Positions 1 to 13,448 of a stretch of 64,000 nucleotides of DNA are shown here, one piece after another. Below the pieces are notes generated by a model, which ran no database searches, was not told the DNA's origin, and worked only from the letters and a program-made list of their open reading frames with translations. Within the stretch, counting starts at the first letter, position 1; each line of letters begins with the position of its first letter. This stretch comes from Plecoglossus altivelis (Eukaryota; Chordata; Actinopteri; Osmeriformes; Plecoglossidae): contig BROE01000019.1 in NCBI GenBank assembly GCA_036571765.1, forward strand, positions 992,001 through 1,056,000, written 5' to 3'. The position numbers and the translations under genes are program-made.

Positions 1-1837
1 ATTCCAAGGTTGATGTGGCCACAATGGCAATTCGTCGATGTTTGAATTCTCTGGGTTGGAAAACACAATGGCAACACTTTTCCTTGTCAACCTTTTAATG
101 ATCAGGTACAAGGTAGTGTATCCCAGACAACAATTCTAAGCAACTTCACCCTAGTTTACACTTCATGGCACTGGAGCTGATATATTTAGCAATTATTTTT
201 GTAGTCACGTTACATATTCTGTTATGGCTCAAGTGACACAGGGACTTGAACCACAACTTAAAACAGGGCGAAGCAGCAGTTAAGCGTGTCTTTCCGGCAC
301 CTATATTCCACTCTGGTGCCCACGGTGTAGCATAGAGGACCCTAACCAGCTGAAACAAACAAGGATGGTGCATAACGATATCCTGGCAGATTTTGAGTAA
401 TAATAAGTGCCTTCAGACATTTAGAGAAATAAGAGCAGGTCTCCCAGGATTTTAAGCAACTTGACCTCTGCACCCCTGAGCCCAACACACACATACACAC
501 ACACACACACACACATACATACATACATACACACTCACTCACTCTTAAGTAGAACCAGTCTACTGGAGTTTTAGGTCTAAGGCGTCCGTCTCTTCCTTTT
601 GGCACTTTAAAAACGGGTTGGGGTAACGAACGGCGGTCAGGATCCAATTTATTTTAGAATCTGTAAAGAGCATCAACATGTGCTAATGATGATTTGGGGC
701 CATGGGCAAAAATATTCACAAGGTCTCATGGTGTAAGACCTTGTTAGGTACAGCTTTCATACGGACAGAATACATTCAACCTTGGTTGTCTTCCTTCAGG
801 GAAGAGCGTGTGTGTATCTAGCCTACGGTCCACTGACACAAGGAAGGACTAAAAGCCTTGGGTTTGTTTCCACCCTCTCTTCAAGTGTACATTCAGAGTT
901 CCTGTTGGATAAAGGGATGGAGGGTGGGAACTGGAATCCGAGTTACAGAACTTTGACAGGAATTGCCCCTAATAGCATCTCTGAGAGACTGGGTCTTTTG
1001 ACCCTGAACCTGCAGGATGTCTATAAAGCAGCACTCCCCAGGCTTCTCCCAGCCCCTCTGCACCTCCACCTACTCGCCTCCCCACTCTGTTCCATATCTC
1101 CTCCACCTCTCAGCGTAGATCCCAGCTAATGAGGGAAGACTAGACAGCCTGGCCCCAGGCAATCAGGTTTCTCGAACCTTTGATTCAGACAGGGCTTTGC
1201 CGCTGTGTATCTCAGAGGAACAAAGAGCAAGAGATGGACAGATGGAGGGGACAAGAGAGGTAACGTGAGGGAGGAGACAGGCAGGGAGAGAGGGAAAGGA
1301 CTGTGAGCATGACAATGGTTTAGGTCAACATGTCTCTGGAGCTGGAATGGGCAACAAAAAGGTAAAAAAAAAATTAAAAAAAACTAAGTATGCACAAGTT
1401 TCATTTTCTTTGTGTGATTCTGCCCTTTCAATGTATATCTGTGAAGGGGATAGGTTTGTGTGCAGGGGGCAGGTAACAAGCACTGAAGACACCAGAGGCC
1501 AGCACTGGCAAGCTTGCCAGCTGTAAACAATGTACTTTTTTTCCTTTTTTCTTCACAGGTTTAATTAACATTATTCACAGGGAAATTACTTTCCAACCCC
1601 CCATCCTCATAGTCCCTGCCCCCATCACGCTCGCTGTTCCACCCTGATAGGAGTCCATTCACTACAAGATTATTTTGTGCGTGTTCCGAGATTCCAAGTG
1701 GTTTTCCACCACACGCATCTTTCGGCAGATTCTCGCGATGTGGAAGAGAAGCAGCCCTTCTGGCTTTTAGCACTACCAGAGGAGCGGCAACCCCCCCCTC
1801 CCAGTCACTCTCTCTCCATCTTGACATTTGGGCAGAG
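1..1837 (-). other. cblb: cblb 3' UTR and downstream sequence
   Basis: No coding sequence is supported. On the minus strand there is an ATTAAA at 1565-1560 and an AATAAA at 653-648. Either could be the cblb poly(A) signal, giving a 3' UTR of roughly 0.3 or 1.2 kb. A CA/CATA microsatellite lies at 484-545. The open frames on either strand are short and resemble nothing. Confidence 0.35.
484..545. repeat. (CA)n/(CATA)n microsatellite
   Basis: CA run followed by five CATA-like units, downstream of cblb. Confidence 0.92.
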
Positions 1838-2082
1838 CTACAGGTTGAGTCTGGGGGCCACCAGGGCAAACTCGCGCAGGATGTTGCGAGCCACGTCCAC
1901 TTTGTTCTGAGCAATCATCAGAGCTCGCTTCACGTCCTCGAACGAGTACCCCTCGCCCATCAGTTTGGCAATCTTGCCGTCCACGCTCTCGTTGGCGGTG
2001 TCCAGGCCTTGGTGTTTCCTGACGTCCGGGGGAGGGTTCCGAGGGAAGGGTTTCGGAGGGCGGGCAGGCGCCTGCAAACAGT
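1838..2082 (-). CDS. cblb: cblb coding exon 18 (residues 903-983): CIN85 motif and UBA
   Basis: Acceptor ACTACAG, then [15 protein letters not shown] with a PxxxPR motif for CIN85/CD2AP-type SH3 domains, then the UBA domain [20 protein letters not shown] to ARNILREF. It ends RLNL and a stop at 1838-1840. The UBA of CBL-B, unlike that of CBL, binds ubiquitin (family knowledge). Confidence 0.98.
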
Positions 2083-5000
2083 CTGTAGTGAACAGCAAGA
2101 GGGGAGGAGGGGAAAGGAGGTCACTTCTTTAAACTCAGGAAAATGTGCTGAAGAATGACTGGAAAGCTGTGAATCTTAATCTTCCTGGATGATTATATAA
2201 GTATTTGATGTCGTTCGGAACTGCAGTGTGGGTGGGGGGGGGGTAAATTAGGCTCCTTCAAGGAAAAAAAGGAAATCGTACCAAAAACAGGAATAATGGG
2301 TGTGTTGTACCTAGGGAGGAGGGTAGCTGGTCGTAGTCCTGCGCTGCCCTGGAGAGGGCCTTACAGTTGTCCCTTCTCACCGGAGGGAGGGGGGCTGCAC
2401 CGCTCAGCATGTCCAACACTGTGTCTGAAACAGGATTTTTTGGAGGGGGAGACAAAGGGGGGGACAAAGTAAAGGAAAAAAATCTAGATGATTCTGAAAC
2501 AACGGTCCTCCCACAGCCTGCGTAACAGATGTAGTCGCAGGGCTCACCGGTGTGGCTTCCTCCCGATCTCACCCAAACTGGGATCCCCTGGTTTACCACC
2601 ACAACCTTTATAAACTCTGCTTTAACCAGCCACACTAACACAAAATGTGCTCTTCGATGGTGTGGATGGGCAATATTTATACTGAGGAATTAGTTTTTTA
2701 ATCAATTCAACAAGGTTATTGAATTTGACATCTCTCATATAACCTGTACTTCACATCAGACTAGGCTCCCTCCAAACCTTGCTACTATGCATTTGGATGA
2801 AGTCTTATTAATGACCTCTATGTAAAGGATCAATATACCACTTGTGTTATTGTCAGCCAGCTCACCCGGAGTAAGGAGACAGTGGTCGTGCCCGGAGGCA
2901 GGCCTGGGGGGGCGTGACATGGCTGGGGAGGAGGACGAGGACGAAGAGGGGAGGTCTGTGAAGCTGTGTCTGGCAGGCGGAGGGGGAGGAGGTTGTGATG
3001 GAGGGTTCTGGTTGAATGGGTCTTCCACTACTGAAAACACAACACAGACGGCAAAATGACTGAGAACACGCTGGGGTTGCATGAGCTCGCGCTAGCAGCA
3101 GTTCAACCACCAGGGGGAGACAAACATGTTGCACGGCACCACAGTTGGAGCCACTGTGCTCCTCTCTGAAAGCAACACCTCAGTGGAACTCCAGCACCTG
3201 AGGGTCTTGAGGATGCCTGACAAAATCTTGGGAATATACAGTACGTGTTTACATACAGTGCATCCGGAGAGTTGGCCAATCTCTTCACTTTTTCCTGACG
3301 TTAATTTACAGTCATATTTCAGAATGGATTAAATTATTTTTTTCCCCTAAACATCTATACACAATACCCCATAAAGATAACTGGAACAAACATTTTTTTT
3401 GAAAATATATTAACAATAAAAACAACACAACAAGTATTCAAAAGCCTTTGCCGTGACACTCAAAACTGAGCTCAGGTGCATCTCGTTTCCACTGATCATC
3501 CTTGAGATGTTTCTACATCTTGCTTGGAATCCACCTGTGGTAAATTCAGTTGATTGGACATGATTTGGAAAGGCACACACTTGCCTATAAAAGGCCCCAC
3601 AGCTGACAGTGCATGCCAGAGCACAACCCAAGCCATGTGGTCCAATGAATTGTCTACAGACCTCAGAGACAGGATTGTATCATGGCAGATCTGGGGACGA
3701 GTACAGAAAAATGCCTTCAGCATTGAAGGTCCCAACAAACACAGTGGCCTCCATCATCCATCAATGCAAGGAGTTAAAAAATCACCATGACTCTTCCTAG
3801 ACTTGGCTGCCTAAACTATCGGGGGAGCAGGGCCTTTGTCAGGGAGGTGACCGAGAATCCAGTGGTCCCTCTTACACAGCTAATGCATTGCTCTGTAAAG
3901 AGGGGTGAAATTTCCAGACAGACAACCATCTCTGTAGCACTCCACCAATCAGCATTGAGGGGCCAGACGAAAGCGACTCCTCAGTAAAAGCCACGTGGGC
4001 CAAAAGGGCATCTGAAGGACCAGGAGAAACAAAATGCTCTGGATTGATGAACAAAGATCAAGCTCTGTGGCCTGAATGTCAAGCATTATGTCTGGAGGCA
4101 ACAAGGCACCAGTCATCACCTGGCCAAGACCAAGGTGATCTGCAGCTCCACCTTAAGAGGACAGTCCACAGACTGGGGGATGGAGGCAGGGGGAACGAGG
4201 TAGATGAATCGAGGCAGGGTAAATGCAAGGATCGGGTCATTGTTACTGTACCTTGAGGAGGGAGCAGGATATCGTAGTCTGAGGGCGTCCGGTTGTGGAA
4301 GGGGCAGGTGAGGGCAGGGCGGGGTGCCGCTGAGAGAGACGGGCCCTGCTCCACATGAGCACCTGAGGAACACAGGGGAAGGGTACAGCAACCGGGCAAA
4401 GGGAGAGTGGCCGAGGGCTTCCTGATCACTTCCAATACTGTGGTGAACTGCCAAGTGCTGAGCCTTCAGCCTTACCTTGCTCAGGAGGTTTGGAGCTCCT
4501 CTCCTCTGATGAGGGATCTAAAGAGCTGGTCTCCAGATTCCTGAGGGACAAAAACATGACTGAATGGAGCAAAACAACAACAAGCAGGAGAAATGTGTAC
4601 TTATGCTGTGTGAGAGGCATTTAAGAGTTCAAAGTATATGTGATGCTTTCAGACTTCAAGGTGTGATTTCATATAAATACCTATTTATCTGTAATTAACG
4701 AAACGCCCGAAGAGACACTTATTTCATGTGTTCCGTGAAGCTGCCTGATGGAATATAACGCTTGGCGTAGAAATGACTGCCATCCCAAAAGGTACGAGGG
4801 CGTACTTAATCATTGCAGCTATTCTGCTTTCCTGTCAGAACATGCCTTCTATATCTTACGCGTGATGCGTTAGGGGTTGAGGGCTGCTGGGCATACCTGC
4901 TGGGAATGCGGACGGATATACAGACAGGAGGCTGGGCCAGGCACAGGTTGGACGAAGGGATGTGATATTCATCCTCGGAACGCTCGCTCGGCCCTCTCTG

Positions 5001-8000
5001 CCTGTCCAGACCAAGGTAGATGAAAGGGTTGAGGTGTCTGGGAAGATGGATGGGGGGGGGAGGGGTGGAGGGGGGGGAGGGGGTTACACTACACAGGCCA
5101 GTCAACACTGACACATCAGGAACTGTTTGTAGTTGAACAATGGGCATTAAAAAAAACAATGTTTTGAAGCACAACACCCTCAGTTTCCCCATAGTAGCCA
5201 CATATTATATGATCCCATATTATATTTACTTAAAAGCTGTGTTTTGACATCAAATCAATGAGTTTGTGGATCTCTCGCCACAAGATCATAAACATTTAAT
5301 AATACTTTTTCATTAAAATAATGAATAATTAACCTTCTGCTACAGTCTTAGAGAGATACTCTGAAAGTCCACTAGAGGGCAAAAGTTGATTTTTGAACAA
5401 AAAAAACAAAGTAATTCATCACCCGGGTACTACTTAAGCTCTCTGCGTTAAAAAGACAAAAGAAGACAAGACCACTGGTCAGGGGAAAACTGTATCAAAC
5501 ATGCGCATCCAAGCATTTGCATCTGCATGCGTGTGTGCGTGTGGCCCTAATCACAAAGGAGCCAGTGTACTCTGGACAGACCAGTGTGGTCTAGGCAGGG
5601 AGCAGATGTGAAGGAAGGAGGGGGGGGAAGGAAGAAAGCAAGTTGTGGGGTCCTCACCCCTTGTCTCTTCCCGCTTGCCCCCTTCCTCCCTCATTTCCTT
5701 CATCCCTCCCTCCCTTTCTTCCCCCCCTGTATCTTTCTCTTCCTCCCTCCCCTCTGTATCCCTGCCCTCTCTCTGTCACTCCCTCTCTCACTCCTTCCCT
5801 CCTCCTCTTACCTTCCCTTCCTGTATCCCTCCCTCCCACTATCGACTGCTTGCGGTACACATCAGCTGCTGGGCGCTCCTAATCTAATCTCTCTGGGAGG
5901 GTAAAAGGGTTTCAGACTCACACAGCAGTGGCCATTGAGAGCACTCTCGCCCCCAAGGCATCCGTGTTGGGGCAAGGCCATGTGCACACAACTACTGTAC
6001 ATCATGAAAATGTGCGCGCGTGTGTATAGGGAAATAGATTTCCTGCCTTCTCAGGAGGAAGCAGAGCGGATGTTATCACTCAAACATCTACATGTTGATT
6101 CTAGATCATTCGTATGAAAGGATGGTGCAGGGCAAGGAGGATCTCTGTTCAACTCCAAAAGGTCCGAATGCGGTCTGGATGTGTCACTAGCCTTACGGGC
6201 AACTACAAACTAACAGCTTTTGACATGGCCTGCAGGATGGCCCGTCATATCCTGCTTCCTGTTTGGATACTTCCCGTGCTTGGGTATATAAAACGTGTGT
6301 GTGTGTGTGTGTATGTGGAGCCCCTCAGGGGCCTGCGGTGTGATGTCATGGCCACACGTGTCCAAACAAGGCTGGGGTATTTCAATTTGGACTCGGCGCA
6401 TCCAGGGGGCTTGTCATAACAAGTCGGTGTGTAGGCCGCCTTCTGACGCAGGACAGCTCTGAGCGGAGAGGGGCATTCCTGTCTTCCCGTGGGTCTTGTG
6501 TAGTAGTACAGACTCATTTGTGGCCATTGGTTGTGGCTAGGTGTTTGGCAGCAAGTATGTACACACATGTACACACTGTGTACATGTGTGGTCATATGTG
6601 TATATATGTGAGTGCGTGTGTGTGTTTGTATAGTAGAGACTCACTTGTGGCTATTGGCGAGGGCGGGTGGGTGAGGAGAATGCCTGAGAGGAGGGATGTC
6701 ATACTCGTCGGAGGCCTGGAGGCCGTTTGTGTAGGGCTGTGAACACATACACACGCTGTTATTAGAATAGAACACTTTTTTATGTTCAACTTAGTTAAGC
6801 AAGAGTAATACTAACTTTTGGCTTTATGGATCGGGCCACTGAATCAAAATAAAGCGAGACAGTCATTAACAAATGACTGACTTGCCCATCCGTTATTTTT
6901 TACCAAACCATTATCGTCCTGAGCAGATATTGTTTTTCCAAAGCACAGAAACCAGTTTTAGCTCTGTACCCAGTGCCTACCTCACCACACACATGTCATT
7001 TTTCTGGCATTTCCTATGGTCATCTGAGAGGTGTATAAATCTGGTCAGTGGCGGTTGAGGTTAATCATTGGCATGCTTCTCTATAAAGACATGTGTGTGT
7101 TATGGCTCGGTAGTCTCTCGTTCTCTCAAACTACAAGGTACAATGTAATTTCATAGCTAACGCGGTTTTGGCTTCCTATTATCTTCTGACCAGATCTTAC
7201 AACAAATGGAGACAAGGAGGACAGAGAAATTGATTTGACCTTGACCTCTGACTCTCTCTAAAGAGGCTTGGCTTCACAGGCTCACACGACTCAGACAGAC
7301 AGGTCAATGTCCTTTACCACGAAAAGGAGTGGCCGTTTCAAAAGGACTCAAACGTTGTTTGATTAAAGTGCTGTGATATTTGGGTAGGTGTATAGGGAAT
7401 GTGCTAGCCTGTCACAGATGAGGAGAACTGTGGAGAGCTACGTCAGTGAGGTGAGACCTGCCAGAATCAAGGTGAGAGCAAAGTTTGGAGGGGGAGGGGT
7501 GGCAAGAGGGAACGTGACAGGCAGATGTTTTCCATGGTAGAGATTAGGGTTAATCCCAAAGCAAAATAATCCATAACTACTGAGCACATTGAGGCGGCAC
7601 AGACACAGATTAGCTGGCAGCCCATCTTATTTTACAGGTTGCAGTCCAATTTGAGTTTCATGTGGAAGATAAAAGTATGTGGTTTGGTAGTGGATATTTT
7701 AAGTGACTAACTCCTATTTTATCCATATACATAAATGAAATGGTATATCTGTGCTTTACCAAATTTGGATTAAAATGTAAATAATAAATGTATAAATTAG
7801 GCCACCACAGAACACAACAGCTTTACTGCACCTCGGCACTGAGTCTAGAAACATCTACAACTAGCCTGGAGGTAAGGCACACCTTTCTACCCAAATATTT
7901 TACGTATACTTTATTGTATAATATTATAGAATACTCTTTTCTTGTTTGGTCTTTTGATGGTGGTAAAGTGCACTGTTTAACATATCCAAAATGGATCACA

Positions 8001-11000
8001 CATATGATATTTGTCATCCTATCTCGCCATAGATCTAAATGCAAATGTGAACGCTACCCAACTTCCGATTGAAATACCAACTAGCCCAAAATGTTTTCTC
8101 AAAAAGGGCCAAATCTTTTAAGTTCAAATAGGAGTTGTCATTTTTGGCATATTTACATGACGTAATATCCGCATGACATTAAGTAAAAAAAATATAAAAA
8201 ATCTAAACATAAATAATAAAATCAGAAAGTTCACTTGCGTTATCTGTGGAACGTCCAATTTAAGATAATGTCAAAACTTTAGTAGGTACTAGGTTAGGGG
8301 ATGAGGCCTGAATACCCAATATATGGTTCCTCCCCTGTTGAGCACTCTGAGGATGACGCTATTGTCACTCAACCACAAACCCTCTTTCACGTCTACATTG
8401 CACTTGTTTACTCAGTGTTCCATTTGTTTATTCAGTGTTTTCCTTGAAATTGGCACGCGTTCATGTATAAAAAGTGGAAAAATAACCATGATTTAGTCAT
8501 TCTGCTAGCTTTACCAAGTCACAACAAGACTTCTGTCGGAGGGCTCAGGAAAATGCGCTCAACCTACGCACCCAGTCCACAACAGTCACTCTTCTAGTCG
8601 TCACTGCAGCAAATGGCCAGACTGATACAGAGCAGACTGCCAAAATTCTCTGCCAACAAGAGTGTAAATTAGCCTGGTGTTGCTAAGTTACAGGTTTGTT
8701 TTGTATTTTTACCCTGAAAAGTATTTTCTAGGTGCACTTACACGAGTAGAGGACTCGTGTAAAACTGATGCTGAAAGGAGGACGCCCTTCAAGTGACTAC
8801 ATTCAACACCATCTGACTAAACATGCATTCTTGCATTTATGTGAACACTTGACATACTGGTAGAATTGGTTGTCTTTTGTTGTACTATAATTTGGGTCCA
8901 CTTGATTCACTCTCCCAAGCCCTATTCAATCCAGAGAACATTCCCACAAAAGCCTCCATGCAGCCTTAACAACCGCGCCTTCAGGGAACTGTGCAAGACC
9001 ATAACCCTGACCCTCACTAACCCTGCTGTCAGCAAGGCCATCCATCCTGGGGTGCGGCCTGCCACCCCCAGCTTCCATCGAGTGGCAGCTGAGGGGTCTT
9101 CCATTGAGGTGTGAGGGGGCCGGGCGAGCCATCTGGGGCGAGCGCTCGGCCCCGCCCCTGTGGGGGTCTGCCAGGGGGCTGTCTCTGGGACACCAGGAGT
9201 CAAGGGGCAGCTGGGGCTCGGAGGGCAGGCCTGTGACGGAGGGGGAGGAGGAGGGGAGGTGGTGCGGTAGCCAAGACAGACGGCCGTCCGGTGGGATAGG
9301 TGGGGGGCGCTCAGGGGGCGGAGGGGGCGGGGGGTCCCTCTGTGGCGGGGGAGGGGCGGGTAGAGGCTTCTCCTGCTTCCGGGCCATCCCTGGAGAAGAC
9401 TGAGGGGGGGAAAAAGAGAGAGATGTATGCTTACATTAACACAACTAGGCATGGGAGAAGTACATCACTGTATTTGAGAGGAATCTGACTACAAGTCCTC
9501 GGAACAAAGTTCCGACCTCCCACCCGCCACACACCTTGGGGGAGGCAGTAGGGCTGCCAGAGGGGGAGCGGATGACGCCCTTTTGGATGAGGTCGAGGCG
9601 CGGAGGAACTGGGGGCAGGCTTAGGTGCTGGATACTCAACACCTCGCCGTGGGTCTTCTTTCGCTGACTCACAGGGGAGGAGTTAGGTGACATCACCGGA
9701 GAGTTCTGACGCTCTGCGCACTGCTGGTGGCAGAAACAGGACAGAGGTGTTTGTGAGAGAAATACATATCTGTACATCACACACAAGTAAAGACAGTTTG
9801 GGGGTATGTACAACTGGGATAATATACAGCAAAGTTGGTCATTATTTTGTGGTAAGTGCACTTAAAATCTATTTTGTCTGATGCTGGAAACAGCCTCAGC
9901 ATGTCTTAAATAAACTACAAAAAAAAACAATTTATCTTTTTCCTCTCCTGTTTCTATAGCTGAAAATTTAAGCGGCTTTGCCACTGAGTAACCTTTTGAA
10001 AGATCTCTCAATTTCCTGTTTAAAAGATTAAAATAGACGTCCAAGCCAAGCAAGAGTTAACCCTCTGAGTCGGTAAAGATTGCAAAGTGGCACCACACAG
10101 AGCATCTTGGAAAGCTCCGCAACACAAAAGGGTACACTACATCTCAAGTCCCATGGCCCCAGCAGCAGTGTAGACCCAGTTACAGCCAGTCCCCAGACTG
10201 AACGGAAGCATGATAAGCATCATCTAATTTCCTGATTTTATTTGAAGTCGTCTCCTTTCATCTTTAAATTTCAGGCTAAACTTGGATATATTCGGATATT
10301 GATGCCTAAGTGCTCATGACGAAACTGAGTTCAAACTACTGAACTGTCCATTTAACACAAAAGTAATACTAGTAAACTGTTCCTTTATTGTGTGTGCTTG
10401 GGTGTGATTGCCAGAGGCAATAAATAATCACATAATAATTCAAGAATGAAGTTCAATGTACTACAAAACAACATTTTAGTCTTGTCTGTACAGCACTTTG
10501 GTCAACTTGGGTTGTTTCAAATGTGATTTATATTTACACATTTCCATTGTATCGTAAATAGCAACTTTCATACATTGCAATGTGAAGTATTCAGAATAGG
10601 ACCATATTATTCTACAGTATAGTAGCGTTGTCACGATACAAAAATTGGCTTCATACCAATACTACGTATTTAGTATCACCATTCTCTAAAAACAATACTG
10701 GATATCTCAAACAGATGCAAACAGCAATCAACAAGGGTTGAATTAACATCCACAATGACACTGACTCTACCAAGAGGCCTTTTTCACTTCGACGTTACTC
10801 CATCAAGACAACTTTTTTGCCAAAGGCATTATGTTCAAGTTTTATTTACAATGTCAGTGGCCTTTATTATTCGTTCGTTCTGTCTGAGCCACCTAACATG
10901 TAGCAAGGTTGTACCTCTACATGCTACATAGCTGGTGGCTATTTAAAAAAGCACATCTTAAAATGTGTCCCGAGAAATCACATGTGCTTGCTTCACATGC

Positions 11001-11585
11001 TATTCACGATGCAGAAAAGTGTAGGCCTGACATAGAGAATTTCACCTTCCTATGAGCTGGCTAGCTTTTTTGCTAAGCTTGCTTTTTGTACTAGCGTGTA
11101 TGTTTGCCACTTCTTGGCAGGATAAGAAGTATTTCCTCCCTTGCACGACACGTTTTACAGCATCTTTTACAAATAGCCTTCATTATGTCCTTGGGTTTGC
11201 TATTAGCGTTGAAACTGTAGACAAGATACTGAACGCTGGGAAATTCTAATACTAAACTTTTGAAACCAAAAACTATTAAAGTACAGAAATTCTGGTACAC
11301 CGTGAAACACAAAATATTTGTACTAGATCTATATAATACTACTGTATTCCTATACTATTAGCAGGAGTTTGTTCAGAAGACCTTTCTGATGGAGGCCAGC
11401 CCATTCATGAGCAGACAGTCCTCCCGGTCCTCGTCCTCATCCAGGTCCATCAGTGGAGAGCTGAAATGATCCAGGAAGAAGCACTTGGCTCCCTCATGCC
11501 GTGGGTCGAAGGGGTCCACAATGATGGGCTCCGTGCCTTTGATCTCGCAACGGCAGAAAGGACAGCCCTGGCCATCGGACTCCTG

Positions 11586-11622
<37 letters not shown>

Positions 11623-13416
11623 CATGTACACTTAAGTTAACACATTTCATGTGGCCACATACGCGCACACACACAATAAGACAAGTTGACACAAGAACAT
11701 CTCTCGACACACATCTCAATCGAATGTAGCTACGCGTCTACAACCTGCTGTATTCACACACACACACACACACACACACCACAGCTGGCAGTGACATTTA
11801 TAACCATGATTCAAGACCAGCTTTGGTGGGTAATATCTCATGAACATGGACATGTTGCAATAGCACTTTAAAGCCCTGGGCAGCAAACTAAAGCAATACA
11901 AGCAAGCAGTGGACATCTGGAACACATATGGTTTTAATTGGACAAAATCTACTAGGCTTTTGTACCATCTCCCCCCTACACACTTCATCAGACTGAACTG
12001 AATGCGTGCACACACATGGAAAAAAAGACTGTCTCCTGTCAACCGTCTATGCCCCCCTCCCCTCCCCCCAACCACCACACCACCCCAGATTCCACATGGC
12101 AGCACTGTCAAGCGGGGGCCACGAACAAATAAATCTAAGACCAAAGAAACGTGCCTCCCTCTCTTTCGTTCACCTCCGCCAATCAGAGTGGCAGGCCCAG
12201 GACAGGGTTGGGGTGTGTGTGTGGGAGAGGGGGGGCAGGAGGATGGAAGGGGACGAGGGATACTTAGGAAGAACAAAGGCAGCGATCAAGGCAGCCATCT
12301 GGATTGGGGACTCACAGCGGAGGCATCAAAGGCAGTTTTGGAAACCTTATCCTAATTAGACTGATGGAGGGGCTCTCTGACATGGCAGAAACCGTACTTC
12401 CAAGCAAAAATGAACAAGCGCGCATGCAACCAATACAAAGACAAACACACACTCCTATCTTCTAAAGATACAGATCTTTGCCTGACAAGAGTTTGTATCA
12501 ATGAGGCCAGGCACAGTAACACACACATACTTTGTGTATTACTCATAATCGACGCAACCAGGCCAGCCCAACACACCGGTGGCAACGTGACTGTCTCCTA
12601 CTGTTCTTTTGAGAACTGCATCTCTCCCTTAAACAGATTAGCATAAGCTGTCTTGTCCCCCCCGTGTGCCTTGGGTCAGATCCGGCCGGCACTCTCAATG
12701 TTTCCTCTGACACCTTAGTATCAGAATAAAACTGGGTTTCAGTTACCAGGATGTGGTTCCAGAAAGCAGACACGCGGCTGGGTTCCTTTACCAGATGGTG
12801 TTTGTTGAGTAATGCTGAGTTGAGAAAGGAACCCTCTGACTCAAATGAACCTATTTGAAAGTGGTGAACATCAAACACACACACACCAAAGTATGAGGGT
12901 CCCCCTGTGTGAATCACACACACATACTCCGCACATCACTGCGCTGAAATATACATACGCAAAGTTGTCAAAACAGGAAGGGTGACAAACACACAATGGC
13001 AGTGTGGGTTTCTAACAAACGATGGCTTCTGCACGATGCAAATGGGTGTCTGGAGGACACGGAGGTCTGGGTGTGCAAGTTCCAGTAAGTCAGACGAACA
13101 ATTTGCAGTGCCGATTGTGTCACAGTGCTTTACCGAAGATAAATATGCTGTGGCATCGCATGCACAAACACACTGTCTCCATCAGACACACACCTAATCT
13201 GATCTATACGTTTCCAGGGGAGAAGCTAGCCTAGATGTCCCTCTGTGGGTGGAGACAGCAAGGGAAATTCTGGCACTGATAATAATGAGTCATTAGGTTG
13301 GTAATTACAAACATACACACGCTACTGGCAACGTAGCATCTGACACATGGTTAGGAGACATACAAACTCATTGTGCATGCCGACATAGGCAGTAAGCCCC
13401 CCCCCGCCCCCCCTCA

Positions 13417-13448
<32 letters not shown>

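Noticed and set aside
8922..9452. Second long minus-strand frame and a plus-strand frame over cblb exon 11
   Set aside because: Shadows of the proline-rich exon in other frames; the true frame gives the conserved RPPPIPPD motif.
11716..12276. 186-codon open frame on the minus strand in cblb intron 8
   Set aside because: Built of low-complexity G/T and C-rich sequence and a translated CA repeat; no family match.
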